This document shows, piece by piece, positions 1 to 7,427 of a DNA stretch of 17,569 bases. Position 1 is the stretch's first letter. Each line of letters opens with the position of its first letter. The position numbers and the translations under genes were made by a program. This stretch comes from Butyrivibrio sp. (GTDB lineage Bacteria > Bacillota > Clostridia > Lachnospirales > Lachnospiraceae), in NCBI GenBank assembly GCA_024688095.1, contig JAILEJ010000146.1, positions 1-17,569 of the forward strand. Reading direction: 5' to 3'. Under the pieces are notes generated by a model. That model saw only the letters and a program-made list of their open reading frames with translations. It did no database searches and was not told the origin of the DNA.

Positions 1-111
1 TCCATAAATAAAACTCCCACTAAACTAAAAATCCACTTTTATAATGATACTATTATTTCAAAAACAGTAAAATTCTATTTCATTCAGATAACTGTATTAT
101 ATTGAACAAAA
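1..111. other. AT-rich intergenic tail, no gene seen
   Basis: This short stretch lies just past the stop codon of the leftward ankyrin-GH43 gene. It is very AT-rich. I see no convincing GC-rich stem followed by a T-run, so the terminator of that operon is either weak or beyond the window edge. Confidence 0.5.
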
Positions 112-2031
112 TTAACATGGTCTGTATTCTACAGCTTTAAAGTCTGCAAATAGAGGTTCTGCTTCTTTTCCGCTATATGCATACATTCCTGTCAGTGCAC
201 CTGTAAATCTTTTACCTCTTTTTATTCCCTCATCGCAAAGGTAATAAACATTATCAAATGAATTAAATTCTACAAAGCTATTTGTATCAAAGAGCTTATA
301 ACTAAATTTCCTGCAAAGCTTATCTGTATCCATCTTTAAAGTAATTCCATCTTTTACTGCTTCACTGTCATTTTCCCATAACTTATCTGTGGAATAAAAG
401 ATATTATCATCATCCCCTATATGCTCCTGAGTGAATAAATAATATCCATCTTCCTTTTTTATAACTCCAAAGCTTATCCATGTATTTTCGTCATAATATC
501 CGATTATACCTGCATTCTGACCATTTTCCATTTTTTCAAAAGACATTAATGCCTCATAAGAAAATGAAAAATCTGTCTGCCTTTGAAGTAATATATTTCT
601 ACTGTCAACATTTGAAAGAGGTGCCCTGCTGCCTCTTAATTTATAACAGATATTTCCATCTTTGATCACTTCAACACCGCCATCTTCAAATGGTCTTGGT
701 GTCATCATATTCATTGGAAGCCCCGCAAAAGAAAGCTTAGATAAGTCATCATCACTTACTTTTTTATAATCCCTGAATGGTTTAAGCTGCATGGCTGAAG
801 GCCCGTTTCCTCTATTAACAATTGGCCATCCATCCTTAGTCCAGTCAACGGGATCAATTGCAGTTTCTCTTCCAAGAATGCTCCATTTATCCTCCAGCTG
901 TCTGCCACATAGATATACCATATACCATCTGCCATCAGGAGTATCGACAAGATCTCCATGACCACACCTTTGTATTGCTGCATTCGGATCTCTTTGAATC
1001 ATAATTGGATTATAAGGACTCTCCTCATAATCTCCAAAAAGAGTCTTTGATCTTGCAACTGTAACGCGATGTCCTATTCCTGTTCCGCCTTCTGCAAGAA
1101 TAAGATAATAGTAACCATCCTTTTTTAATAAATGCGGACCCTCTGGAGCTCTTTTCATATCTCCATAATACAAAAGGCTTGCATCAGATATCTGCCTTGT
1201 TGCTGTTTTATCAAGTTCAAGTATTCTCGCACCTCTGTTTAACAACATATATCTTCTGCCATCATCATCATTAAAGATGCTGGGATCAATTCCGTCTTCA
1301 TCTATAAATGAAGGCTCGCAATATGGTCCCTCCGGTTTATCAGATGATACTACTATCTGTCTTCTGTAAGTTGGAGGTACATCATTTAATCTATATGTAG
1401 CTGTAATATAAAATTTTTCTTCATAGTAAGAAATATCAGGTGCCCAGTATCCGCGTCCACCTTCAAGTTCATCAAGATGTGCCCACTTTGGATTTGTAAT
1501 GGCATAACCGATTATTTCCCAATTAATCAAATCCTTTGAATGTGAAATTGGAATACATGGAAAAAATATAAAAGACGAATTTACCATATAATAATCATCA
1601 CCCACCCTGCATATGGAAGGATCAGGATACATTCCTCTGCGTATTGGGTTATGATAATAGTCTTCTAATTTTGAGTTGTACCTGTTTTCGAGCCAATTGA
1701 TTATCTTATCAGATTTGGCATTTACAGCCATTTCCCATGGAGTCACAAGGTCCTTATCTCCTTCAAAGGGTGACATACCGCATTTATTAACAAGATATTC
1801 AAATGTGTCCGCTCTGTTAGAAAGCGCACTGTAATGAAGAACACTTCTTTGTCTTTCATCCCTCTCATTCAGACTTATTCTTGAGTATTCTACAAAATAC
1901 TTAACAACATCGATATCTCCTACTCTGGCAGCCTCAAAAAAGCTCTCTCCATCAACAATTGCAGGCTCCTTTATAAGTATTTCTTTTACCTTTTCCAGAT
2001 CATTGTTTCTTATTGCTTCAATTAAATTCAT
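112..2031 (-). CDS. Ankyrin-repeat / GH43 fusion glycosidase (beta-xylosidase or alpha-L-arabinofuranosidase type)
   Basis: The 639-residue protein has no signal peptide, so it should act in the cytoplasm on imported oligosaccharides. Residues 1 to about 118 form roughly four ankyrin-type helix pairs, for example the stretches near 5-20, 33-48, 64-80 and 98-115. A five-bladed GH43 domain starts near residue 128. Its likely catalytic residues are visible: base D137 in YPDPS, pKa modulator D249 in GIDPS and acid E297 in APEGPH. The motif GHGDLVDTPDG near 357-367 fits xylosidase-like GH43 members. Residues from about 430 to the end look like the accessory beta-sandwich common in such enzymes. 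The start is an ATG about 8 nt after a GTGGGG ribosome site. It follows the NudC-like gene by 22 nt, probably as one operon. The ankyrin fusion is unusual for a glycosidase. The exact substrate (xylo- or arabino-oligosaccharide) is not certain. Confidence 0.88.
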   Translation of the reverse strand: MNLIEAIRNNDLEKVKEILIKEPAIVDGESFFEAARVGDIDVVKYFVEYSRISLNERDERQRSVLHYSALSNRADTFEYLVNKCGMSPFEGDKDLVTPWEMAVNAKSDKIINWLENRYNSKLEDYYHNPIRRGMYPDPSICRVGDDYYMVNSSFIFFPCIPISHSKDLINWEIIGYAITNPKWAHLDELEGGRGYWAPDISYYEEKFYITATYRLNDVPPTYRRQIVVSSDKPEGPYCEPSFIDEDGIDPSIFNDDDGRRYMLLNRGARILELDKTATRQISDASLLYYGDMKRAPEGPHLLKKDGYYYLILAEGGTGIGHRVTVARSKTLFGDYEESPYNPIMIQRDPNAAIQRCGHGDLVDTPDGRWYMVYLCGRQLEDKWSILGRETAIDPVDWTKDGWPIVNRGNGPSAMQLKPFRDYKKVSDDDLSKLSFAGLPMNMMTPRPFEDGGVEVIKDGNICYKLRGSRAPLSNVDSRNILLQRQTDFSFSYEALMSFEKMENGQNAGIIGYYDENTWISFGVIKKEDGYYLFTQEHIGDDDNIFYSTDKLWENDSEAVKDGITLKMDTDKLCRKFSYKLFDTNSFVEFNSFDNVYYLCDEGIKRGKRFTGALTGMYAYSGKEAEPLFADFKAVEYRPC

Positions 2032-2053
2032 GAACTAATCCCCACTTGTTAAA

Positions 2054-2878
2054 TTAACATTTTTCGCCATCTTTAAAGCGTTTCATCATTTCATTGGTAA
2101 GACTAAAATCATCAGTTTGAAGTTCAATATCTTCAGCCTTTCTCCACTCAGCAACTTTTAGTTCTTCTGAGTCCATTGTTATTGTGTCGTCACCATCAAC
2201 ATCACAGTAAAATCCCGCAAGAATATCATCCACAATTCCCCATGGCTGTGACTTATAATATCTTATATTTTTCACCTTAAGGCCTGCTTCTTCCATTACT
2301 TCTCTTTCGACAGTCTCTTCCAGAGTTTCTCCAATTTCTGTAAATCCAGCGACAAGAGCAAACTGAGTAAAACCTCTGTTATATTTTGTTACAAGTAACT
2401 TGTCCTTATTTATTACACCTACAATAACAGCAGGTACAATTCGAGGATATATGATATTTCCACACTCACATCTAATAGCTCTTTCTTTTGTATCAAGAGA
2501 TGTACGTTTTCCACATCTTCCGCAGAATCTGTTATTTTTATACCAGTTATTTAACTGCCATGCAGTATAACATGCAAAGACACGATATTTTTTGTTAAAA
2601 CCATTATTTCTAAGTTTCTTTATACCAACAAAAGAATAACCTTCTGGAATTTCTTCAAGCTCTTCATTTAACAGAAAATAACTGTTTTCTCCATCTACGG
2701 AAAAAAGGTATATAAGATCTTCTCTATTTACATTTTTCAAATCTTTAAGTTTTGGAAAAAGTTCTCCACTTATAAGAATTTCAGAGTCCTTAAAACACAA
2801 AACAATACTTTCATCATCAGCTTTCTTTGATGGATCATATTGATTGTAAAATTTATGCGGATAAATATCCTGAATCAT
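2054..2878 (-). CDS. nudC: NudC-like NAD+ diphosphatase (Nudix hydrolase with zinc ribbon)
   Basis: The protein should hydrolyse NAD(H) to NMN(H) and AMP; family members can also remove NAD caps from RNA. With 274 residues it has the family layout: a divergent N-terminal domain, a zinc ribbon (C119, C122, C137, C139), then the Nudix domain. The Nudix box is complete: G178, E184, R192, E193, E196, E197, G199. The downstream NudC signature is only partly kept: SQPW at 210-213 is followed by GIVDD instead of the usual PFP. I chose the ATG at 2878 because the longer frame opens with a TTG at 2893 that is itself part of the GGAGG ribosome site, 8 nt upstream of this ATG. An extended -10 promoter lies just upstream. 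It is the first gene of a likely operon with the ankyrin-GH43 enzyme. Confidence 0.85.
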   Translation of the reverse strand: MIQDIYPHKFYNQYDPSKKADDESIVLCFKDSEILISGELFPKLKDLKNVNREDLIYLFSVDGENSYFLLNEELEEIPEGYSFVGIKKLRNNGFNKKYRVFACYTAWQLNNWYKNNRFCGRCGKRTSLDTKERAIRCECGNIIYPRIVPAVIVGVINKDKLLVTKYNRGFTQFALVAGFTEIGETLEETVEREVMEEAGLKVKNIRYYKSQPWGIVDDILAGFYCDVDGDDTITMDSEELKVAEWRKAEDIELQTDDFSLTNEMMKRFKDGEKC

Positions 2879-2915
2879 TAAACTGTCCTCCAATTCATTG
2901 CGTCAAATTATTTTT

Positions 2916-2924
2916 ATTATAACA
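2916..2924 (-). promoter_or_regulatory. Extended -10 promoter for the nudC-GH43 operon
   Basis: Read on the minus strand this is TGTTATAAT, a perfect extended -10 element (TGn plus TATAAT). It puts the transcript start near 2909, about 30 nt ahead of the ATG at 2878. The -35 region is poor, as is usual for extended -10 promoters. Confidence 0.6.
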
Positions 2925-2966
2925 CCAATAAGCCCCAAACTAACCATTTAATTATCTAACGCACGA

Positions 2967-3188
2967 TGAACTTTTCTACTTTTTAAAGGTGGATTTGAAT
3001 ATTTAAATGCGTTCAGAACACGCTCGCGCTCCGAATTCGGCGTAAGCGAACTAAATTCAAAAAGACGTATAACAGCCAAATGTCTGTCATACGTCTTTTT
3101 TCATTAAGTACGCGCGCCTCATAAGGGTTCTTCTCTGCATTTAAAAATCCAAATCCACATTTAATCTTTTGAAAAGTTCACCTGTAAG
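2967..3188 (+). repeat. Structured element copy 1 (long hairpin with conserved internal motifs)
   Basis: The outer arms 2967-3010 and 3137-3180 are equal in length (44 nt) and pair at 36 positions. Inside are a conserved 5' motif (3010-3061, with GTTCAGAACACGCT and CTAAATTCAAA) and a conserved 3' motif (3101-3137, with ATAAGGGTTCTTCTCTG). GGCG near 3039-3042 can pair with CGCC near 3115-3118. The tip is a hairpin with a 12-bp perfect stem (3059-3070 with 3089-3100), one A-C mismatch, four more pairs and an 8-nt loop. The strand is arbitrary: it is the one on which the shared motifs read in this order. It could be a structured RNA, a palindromic intergenic repeat or a miniature mobile element. 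I do not recognise a named family. Confidence 0.7.
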
Positions 3189-3223
3189 AATAGATTTAGA
3201 ATAAAAAAACAATTTTTCCACTA

Positions 3224-3438
3224 AACTTACAGTAGTTGAAAATGACTATATAAAAGCCTATTTCAGAGAAGAACCCTTATTTGGATGTGCGCATTTAATG
3301 AAAAGAACCTTATTACAGATATCTTTTTATCTGAAATAAGGTTCTTTGAATTTAGTACGCTTACATCCAAATCGGAGCGAAAGCGTGTTCTGAACGAAAT
3401 AGGCTTTTAATATAGTCAATCCAACTAGTAGAAGTTCA
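3224..3438 (-). repeat. Structured element copy 2, inverted relative to copy 1
   Basis: Read on the minus strand this copy repeats the layout of copy 1. The 5' motif (3345-3396) matches copy 1 at 45 of 52 positions, and the 3' motif (3264-3301) is nearly the same. The outer arms (about 3220-3263 and 3397-3440) pair well for their inner 20 nt but have a different sequence from copy 1. The tip stem (3302-3314 with 3335-3347, 13 bp, then an A-A mismatch and five pairs) also differs in sequence but not in shape. TTTGGATGT pairs perfectly with ACATCCAAA where copy 1 has GGCG/CGCC. It starts about 10 nt after the stop codon of the leucine-rich-repeat gene, so it may be that transcript's 3' untranslated region. 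Confidence 0.7.
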
Positions 3439-3449
3439 AAATTTGAAAT

Positions 3450-4697
3450 TTACATTTTTTTGAGCATGCTTACTTTTTTGACTGCTTTTTTGAAGAGTTT
3501 CTTGTAAGCTTTAAGTTTTGAGCTCTTAACCTTGATTGTTGCATTTGTTTTAATAGATGTGAAGGCTTTCTTTTCAACAGTTGTAAGCTTTGTTGATTTA
3601 ATAGTTACAGTAGCAAGATTCTTACAATCTTTAAATGCAAAAGATCTTATAGTTGTAAGCCCTGTACCAATAGTTGCAGTCTTAAGACTTGTACATCCAC
3701 GAAATGCTCTCTTTTCTATTTCAGTAACATTGTTTCCAATGACAAGTTTTTTAACGTTTGTGCATTTCTTAAATGCATCTTTAGTAATAGATACAACATT
3801 AAAAGAAATATCCTGTGAAAAATCTACAGTGTCTGGTATTGTTATTTTCTTTTTTTTCTTATCAACCATACCCACTACTGCAACTTCAGTTGAACTTATG
3901 AGCTTGTATTTTATATTATCGTCATTAAATGTTTTTCCAATAGAAAGCCCTGCCATTTCAACTTTTTTATCAGCAGTATATGTAAATGTAACTTCCTTTG
4001 AAATATTATTAAGGAATGTGCTAAGTTCAGTACAAGATGTTCCCAGGTCTTTGTCGTTGATACAGCTTATTCCATTACAAGCTGCAACATATTTATCTAT
4101 AGTACTGCCACTGATAGAAATTAATCCGCCATCAGAATAAACAGCTTTTGTTGCAGAAATAGTTCCTTCAAGTCCATCAATATATATTGCATTATCTGAA
4201 TATAAACCATGCTCTGCATTACTATCAGTAAATTTTATTGATATACCAGTATTCATCATTGTAAGATTTCCGCCAGTACAACTAACCGCATTTTTGTACT
4301 TTGTTCTGCCAACAATAAGTTTAGACTCACTGTCACCACATATAGTAAGATTTGCACCTTCGCAATAAATAGCTGCATCTATAACAGTACTGCTATCATT
4401 TGTAAAAGAATTAGTTCCACTAAGAGTGATCATAAAATTACTGATTCCACTATCTGATGAAATAATCTTTATTTCTGAACCGGTAAATTTAGTAAGTGTA
4501 AGATTATTGGTACTGGCATCCCACTTCCATCCATCGCCATTTGTAGAAATATCAAAAGAGTTCATTGAACCATCAATTGAAAAATAATTAGATGTCACAG
4601 CTTTTGCATCCATAGATTTTCCTGTGATCATCATAAGAAAAACAGTGAGAAAAACAAGAATCCCCCTGAACAAATTCATCTGCTTATTTGTATTCAT
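3450..4697 (-). CDS. Secreted BspA-type leucine-rich-repeat protein
   Basis: The 415-residue protein starts with a classic signal peptide: basic MNTNKQ, a hydrophobic core (LFRGILVFLTVFLMMITG), and an AKA-type cleavage site near residue 33. The first half is rich in beta-strand, N, S and G, with repeating strands such as ILTLSG-like and LTICG-like stretches and a W-x-W-D motif near residue 58. It resembles a beta-helix or carbohydrate-binding type domain, but I cannot name the family. Residues from about 300 on hold three or four LRR_5 (BspA) repeats with the pattern AFKKCTNVKKLVIG and AFRGCTSLKTATIG. The tail is lysine-rich, as in other Lachnospiraceae proteins of this type. It probably acts at the cell surface in adhesion or glycan binding. 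The ATG at 4697 follows GGAGGG; the longer frame's GTG at 4712 overlaps that ribosome site. Confidence 0.75.
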   Translation of the reverse strand: MNTNKQMNLFRGILVFLTVFLMMITGKSMDAKAVTSNYFSIDGSMNSFDISTNGDGWKWDASTNNLTLTKFTGSEIKIISSDSGISNFMITLSGTNSFTNDSSTVIDAAIYCEGANLTICGDSESKLIVGRTKYKNAVSCTGGNLTMMNTGISIKFTDSNAEHGLYSDNAIYIDGLEGTISATKAVYSDGGLISISGSTIDKYVAACNGISCINDKDLGTSCTELSTFLNNISKEVTFTYTADKKVEMAGLSIGKTFNDDNIKYKLISSTEVAVVGMVDKKKKKITIPDTVDFSQDISFNVVSITKDAFKKCTNVKKLVIGNNVTEIEKRAFRGCTSLKTATIGTGLTTIRSFAFKDCKNLATVTIKSTKLTTVEKKAFTSIKTNATIKVKSSKLKAYKKLFKKAVKKVSMLKKM

Positions 4698-4924
4698 TTT
4701 TATTCCCTCCACAAAACTAATAAAAGTACAATATTTGCACTTCTTACTTTATAATAGCACAAAATATAGCAGAATACATTATTATTTCCAGATATTGAAA
4801 ATATGTTTATAATATAATTTACATGATGATAAGAGTAAAATTTACTTTTTACCCCTGACATCAATTACATATATCGAATACTCATGTATCGGTAAAAAAT
4901 ATCATTAAAAATTTAGGAGAAAAA
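4698..4924. promoter_or_regulatory. Divergent promoter region of LRR gene and adenosine deaminase
   Basis: This 227-nt gap separates two genes that point away from each other. It is AT-rich and has several TATAAT-like hexamers (for example 4808-4813 and 4813-4818 on the plus strand) without good -35 partners. The best rightward pair is CTGACA (4855-4860) and AATACT (4877-4882), 16 nt apart, which would start transcription about 30 nt before the deaminase start. This promoter call is tentative. Confidence 0.35.
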
Positions 4925-5860
4925 ATGTTAGAATTACACCTTCATCTTGATGGATCTCTCAGACCTGAAACAGTATGGGATATAGCATGTACTGAAAACA
5001 TTGATCTTGGATGTTATAATGCCGAAGATGTAAAAAATAAAATGATATGTCCCCCAGACTGCAGGGATCTTAATGAATATCTGGATAAATTTACTCTTCC
5101 ACTAATGGTGTTTCAGAAAGCTTCTCATATAGAAAGATTTGCCTATGAGCTTACACAGGATCTTGCAAAAGAAGGCCTTGAATATGCAGAAATACGATTT
5201 GCGCCATCCTCTTCAATGAAAGATGGTCTGTCACAGACAGAAGTCACAGAAGCTGTTATATCAGGTATCAGACGAGCTATGAAAGAATGCCCATCAATTA
5301 CAGTATCACTTATTCTATGTTGTATGAGAGGATCTGACAATCATGCTCTAAATATAGAAACAATAAATGTAGCAAAAAAGTATCTTGGTAAAGGAGTCTG
5401 TGCCATTGACCTTGCAGGTGCAGAAGCAATCTTTCCAACCTCTGATTTTGAGGATCTTTTTAGGCACGCATTTAAGCTTGATATTCCATATACCATTCAT
5501 GCAGGTGAGGCTGCTGGTCCTGATAGTATTGCTGCTGCAATTGACTTCGGTGCAAAACGTATAGGCCATGGCGTTAACTGTATATATGATCCTGAATTAA
5601 TTGAACGAATAATAAAAGAAAATGTAACATTGGAAATATGTCCACAAAGTAATATAGATACAAAGGTATTTCCAAACGTAAATGATTACCCAATTAAAAA
5701 GCTTTTTGATATGGGAGTAAAAATATCTTTGAATACAGATAACCGAACCGTTTCTAATACAAATCTTCCACATGAAATCTCTCTTGCCCACAGATTTGGT
5801 ATGACAGACAGTGATATTGAAACCATGTGGAAATATGCAAAAGAAGCAAAATTCAATTAA
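4925..5860 (+). CDS. add: Adenosine deaminase
   Basis: The enzyme hydrolyses adenosine or deoxyadenosine to inosine or deoxyinosine plus ammonia, in cytosolic purine salvage. The metal and catalytic residues of the family are present: H5 and H7 in the LHLHLDGS motif, H192 and E195 in HAGEAAGPDS, H215 in RIGHGVN, and D272 in SLNTDNRTVS, the TDN variant seen in many bacterial members. With 311 residues it is short. It opens almost directly at the HxH motif and stops at YAKEAKFN, so it lacks the last helix of about 20 residues found in most family members. The downstream DNA does not continue the frame. The ATG follows AGGAG by five bases. It looks monocistronic, with its own terminator right after the stop. 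Confidence 0.88.
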   Translation: MLELHLHLDGSLRPETVWDIACTENIDLGCYNAEDVKNKMICPPDCRDLNEYLDKFTLPLMVFQKASHIERFAYELTQDLAKEGLEYAEIRFAPSSSMKDGLSQTEVTEAVISGIRRAMKECPSITVSLILCCMRGSDNHALNIETINVAKKYLGKGVCAIDLAGAEAIFPTSDFEDLFRHAFKLDIPYTIHAGEAAGPDSIAAAIDFGAKRIGHGVNCIYDPELIERIIKENVTLEICPQSNIDTKVFPNVNDYPIKKLFDMGVKISLNTDNRTVSNTNLPHEISLAHRFGMTDSDIETMWKYAKEAKFN

Positions 5861-5865
5861 TATAT

Positions 5866-5916
5866 AAAAGACTTCTTGTATCTCAATGATTGAGGTGACC
5901 AAGAAGTCTTTTTCTT
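5866..5916. terminator. Bidirectional terminator between add and the MATE gene
   Basis: AAAGACTTCTTG and CAAGAAGTCTTT form a 12-bp perfect stem, with a second small stem (CTCAAT/ATTGAG) in the loop. It is followed by a T-run on the plus strand and has an A-run on its other side. It serves add rightward and the MATE gene leftward. Confidence 0.85.
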
Positions 5917-7295
5917 TAATTATATGATTCCAAAACAGTTATACTCTTCATTTCATTATTTATAAATATCATAACTACAACAAATGCCATAAAATCAGCT
6001 ATTGGAGCTGAAATAACAACTCCCTGAAGACCTATTACTGCTCCAAGTATAATTATGAGAGGCATAAGGAATATAACCTGCCTTGTCAGTGACAAAATTG
6101 CACCTTTTATAGGCTTTCCAATTGCTGCAAAGAAATTTGAAGAAAGCATCTGCAAACCATTTACCATTGACATAAAAAGCCATGCTCTCATAAACATAAC
6201 TCCAAACTGCATATAAAGCTCAGAATCAGAATTACCAAACATTGAAATTATCTGTCTTGGGAAAACTTCAAAGAAAAAGAATCCTATAGTTCCAAGTGTA
6301 AAATCAATAATTGCACAAAGCTTGTATGTCTCTTTAACTCTGGAAAACTTTTTTGCACCATAGTTAAATCCGACAATAGGCTGCATTCCCTGTTGCACAC
6401 CAATAAAGAATGCAAGAAGCAGTGAATTTACCTTAGCAACAATACCATTTATTGCAAGAGGAATATCAGAACCATATTCTGTGGCAGCTCCATAGTGAAC
6501 CAGAGACTGATTAAGCACAATCTGAACTATAGTATTTGAAATCTGAGTTATACCATTACTCATACCCATTGTTAGTGTTCTTATAATTCTCTGCCCTGTC
6601 ATCTTAAAATGACGTCTTTCGAGCTTAACTCTCTTGAATTTCTTTAAATATAATATTGCTGAAACAAATGAAGCAAGCTGTCCAATTACTGTTGCCGCTG
6701 CACCACCTGCAACTCCCCATTTAAATCCAAGAATAAATATCGGATCAAGAATTGTATTTATAATGCCACCCATGACAAGAGTATTCATTGAATATTTTGG
6801 TGAACCATCTGCTCTTGCAAGATTGCTAAGACCATTTAATACAACAAGAAATGGCATTCCAAGTAAAACAATCCTTGTATAAGAAAGAGCATATGGATAT
6901 ACTTCCGAGGTAGCGCCAAAAAGAATAAGGAGTTGTGGAAGGAATATTTCTGCAAGAACAGCATATACGGTTCCAAATGTTACCATCATTAAAAATCCAT
7001 TTCCAACAACCTTTGCTGCTTCGTCTTCTTCTTTTCTTCCCAAATAAAGTGAAAACTGTGCTGCTGAACCTATACCTATAGAAAGCATAATAGCAAGACA
7101 AATTGTAGTTAAAGGAAAAGCTACCGTTGTGGCTGCATTTCCATAATAACCGACACCCTGCCCTATAAATATCTGATCAACAACATTGTACAATGAACTT
7201 ACCAGCATCGAAACAACACTTGGAATCGAAAATTCTCTGACAAGTGTACTGATCTTTTTTGTCCCTAAAGGATTTTCTGTAACATTTTCCTGCAT
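5916..7295 (-). CDS. MATE-family multidrug or metabolite transporter
   Basis: This integral membrane protein of 459 residues has about twelve hydrophobic segments in two similar halves, the length and layout of the MATE family (Na+- or H+-driven export of cationic drugs or metabolites). The N-terminal half has the typical stretch SMLVSSLYNVVDQIFIGQGVG. The second half repeats the pattern with AINGIVAKVNSLLLAFFIGVQQG followed by QPIVGFNYGAK, both common in the DinF/NorM-like clostridial branch. The ATG follows GAGG at about 10 nt. It stands alone between the terminator of the GH43 operon and the terminator shared with add. The substrate cannot be told from sequence, and no regulator gene is adjacent. 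Confidence 0.85.
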   Translation of the reverse strand: MQENVTENPLGTKKISTLVREFSIPSVVSMLVSSLYNVVDQIFIGQGVGYYGNAATTVAFPLTTICLAIMLSIGIGSAAQFSLYLGRKEEDEAAKVVGNGFLMMVTFGTVYAVLAEIFLPQLLILFGATSEVYPYALSYTRIVLLGMPFLVVLNGLSNLARADGSPKYSMNTLVMGGIINTILDPIFILGFKWGVAGGAAATVIGQLASFVSAILYLKKFKRVKLERRHFKMTGQRIIRTLTMGMSNGITQISNTIVQIVLNQSLVHYGAATEYGSDIPLAINGIVAKVNSLLLAFFIGVQQGMQPIVGFNYGAKKFSRVKETYKLCAIIDFTLGTIGFFFFEVFPRQIISMFGNSDSELYMQFGVMFMRAWLFMSMVNGLQMLSSNFFAAIGKPIKGAILSLTRQVIFLMPLIIILGAVIGLQGVVISAPIADFMAFVVVMIFINNEMKSITVLESYN

Positions 7296-7362
7296 TTTGC
7301 CAATTCCTCACTCTTATGAAATAAATACTGATGTTTATCTAAAAATTTAAATAAATATTTAA

Positions 7363-7401
7363 ATAAAAAATAATTGCGAGTCATTACAACCCGCAATTAT
7401 T
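7363..7401 (-). terminator. Terminator of the transporter-esterase-GH43 operon
   Basis: On the minus strand a 10-bp perfect stem (AATAATTGCG with CGCAATTATT, 7392-7401 and 7369-7378) is followed by a run of six T. It sits 27 nt after the GH43 stop codon and separates that operon from the MATE gene. Confidence 0.8.
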
Positions 7402-7427
7402 AATATTAACATATTTCCCTGGCTTTT

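Larger units (their letters stand above)
2879..3449. other. Long non-coding region dominated by two inverted structured elements
   Basis: No credible reading frame is present across these roughly 570 bases. Apart from the nudC promoter at its left end, nearly all of it is taken up by two inverted copies of a structured element, listed separately, and a short AT-rich spacer where their 3' ends meet. Each copy's 3' flank has a CTGTAAG motif (3182-3188, and 3224-3230 on the minus strand). Confidence 0.7.

Noticed and set aside
2879..2893. TTG at 2893 as the start of the NudC-like gene
   Set aside because: The TTG and the next bases make up the GGAGG ribosome site that serves the ATG at 2878.
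3059..3100. Tip hairpin of element copy 1 as an ordinary terminator
   Set aside because: It is shaped like a terminator (12-bp stem then T-run on the plus strand), but no rightward gene ends nearby. It is embedded in a larger repeated structure, so a simple terminator does not explain it.
2967..3438. CRISPR array or insertion sequence in the repeat region
   Set aside because: There are only two copies, inverted rather than regularly spaced direct repeats, and no cas or transposase gene is present. The outer arms differ between copies, unlike normal terminal inverted repeats.
3532..4140. A 202-residue rightward frame opposite the leucine-rich-repeat gene
   Set aside because: It is antisense to a well-supported gene with signal peptide and repeats, has no ribosome site and no recognisable domain.
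4698..4712. GTG at 4712 as the start of the leucine-rich-repeat gene
   Set aside because: The GTG overlaps the GGAGGG ribosome site, and starting at 4697 gives a normal signal peptide.
5143..5902. Leftward frames opposite adenosine deaminase
   Set aside because: They overlap a gene with complete catalytic motifs on the other strand and show no ribosome sites or known domains.
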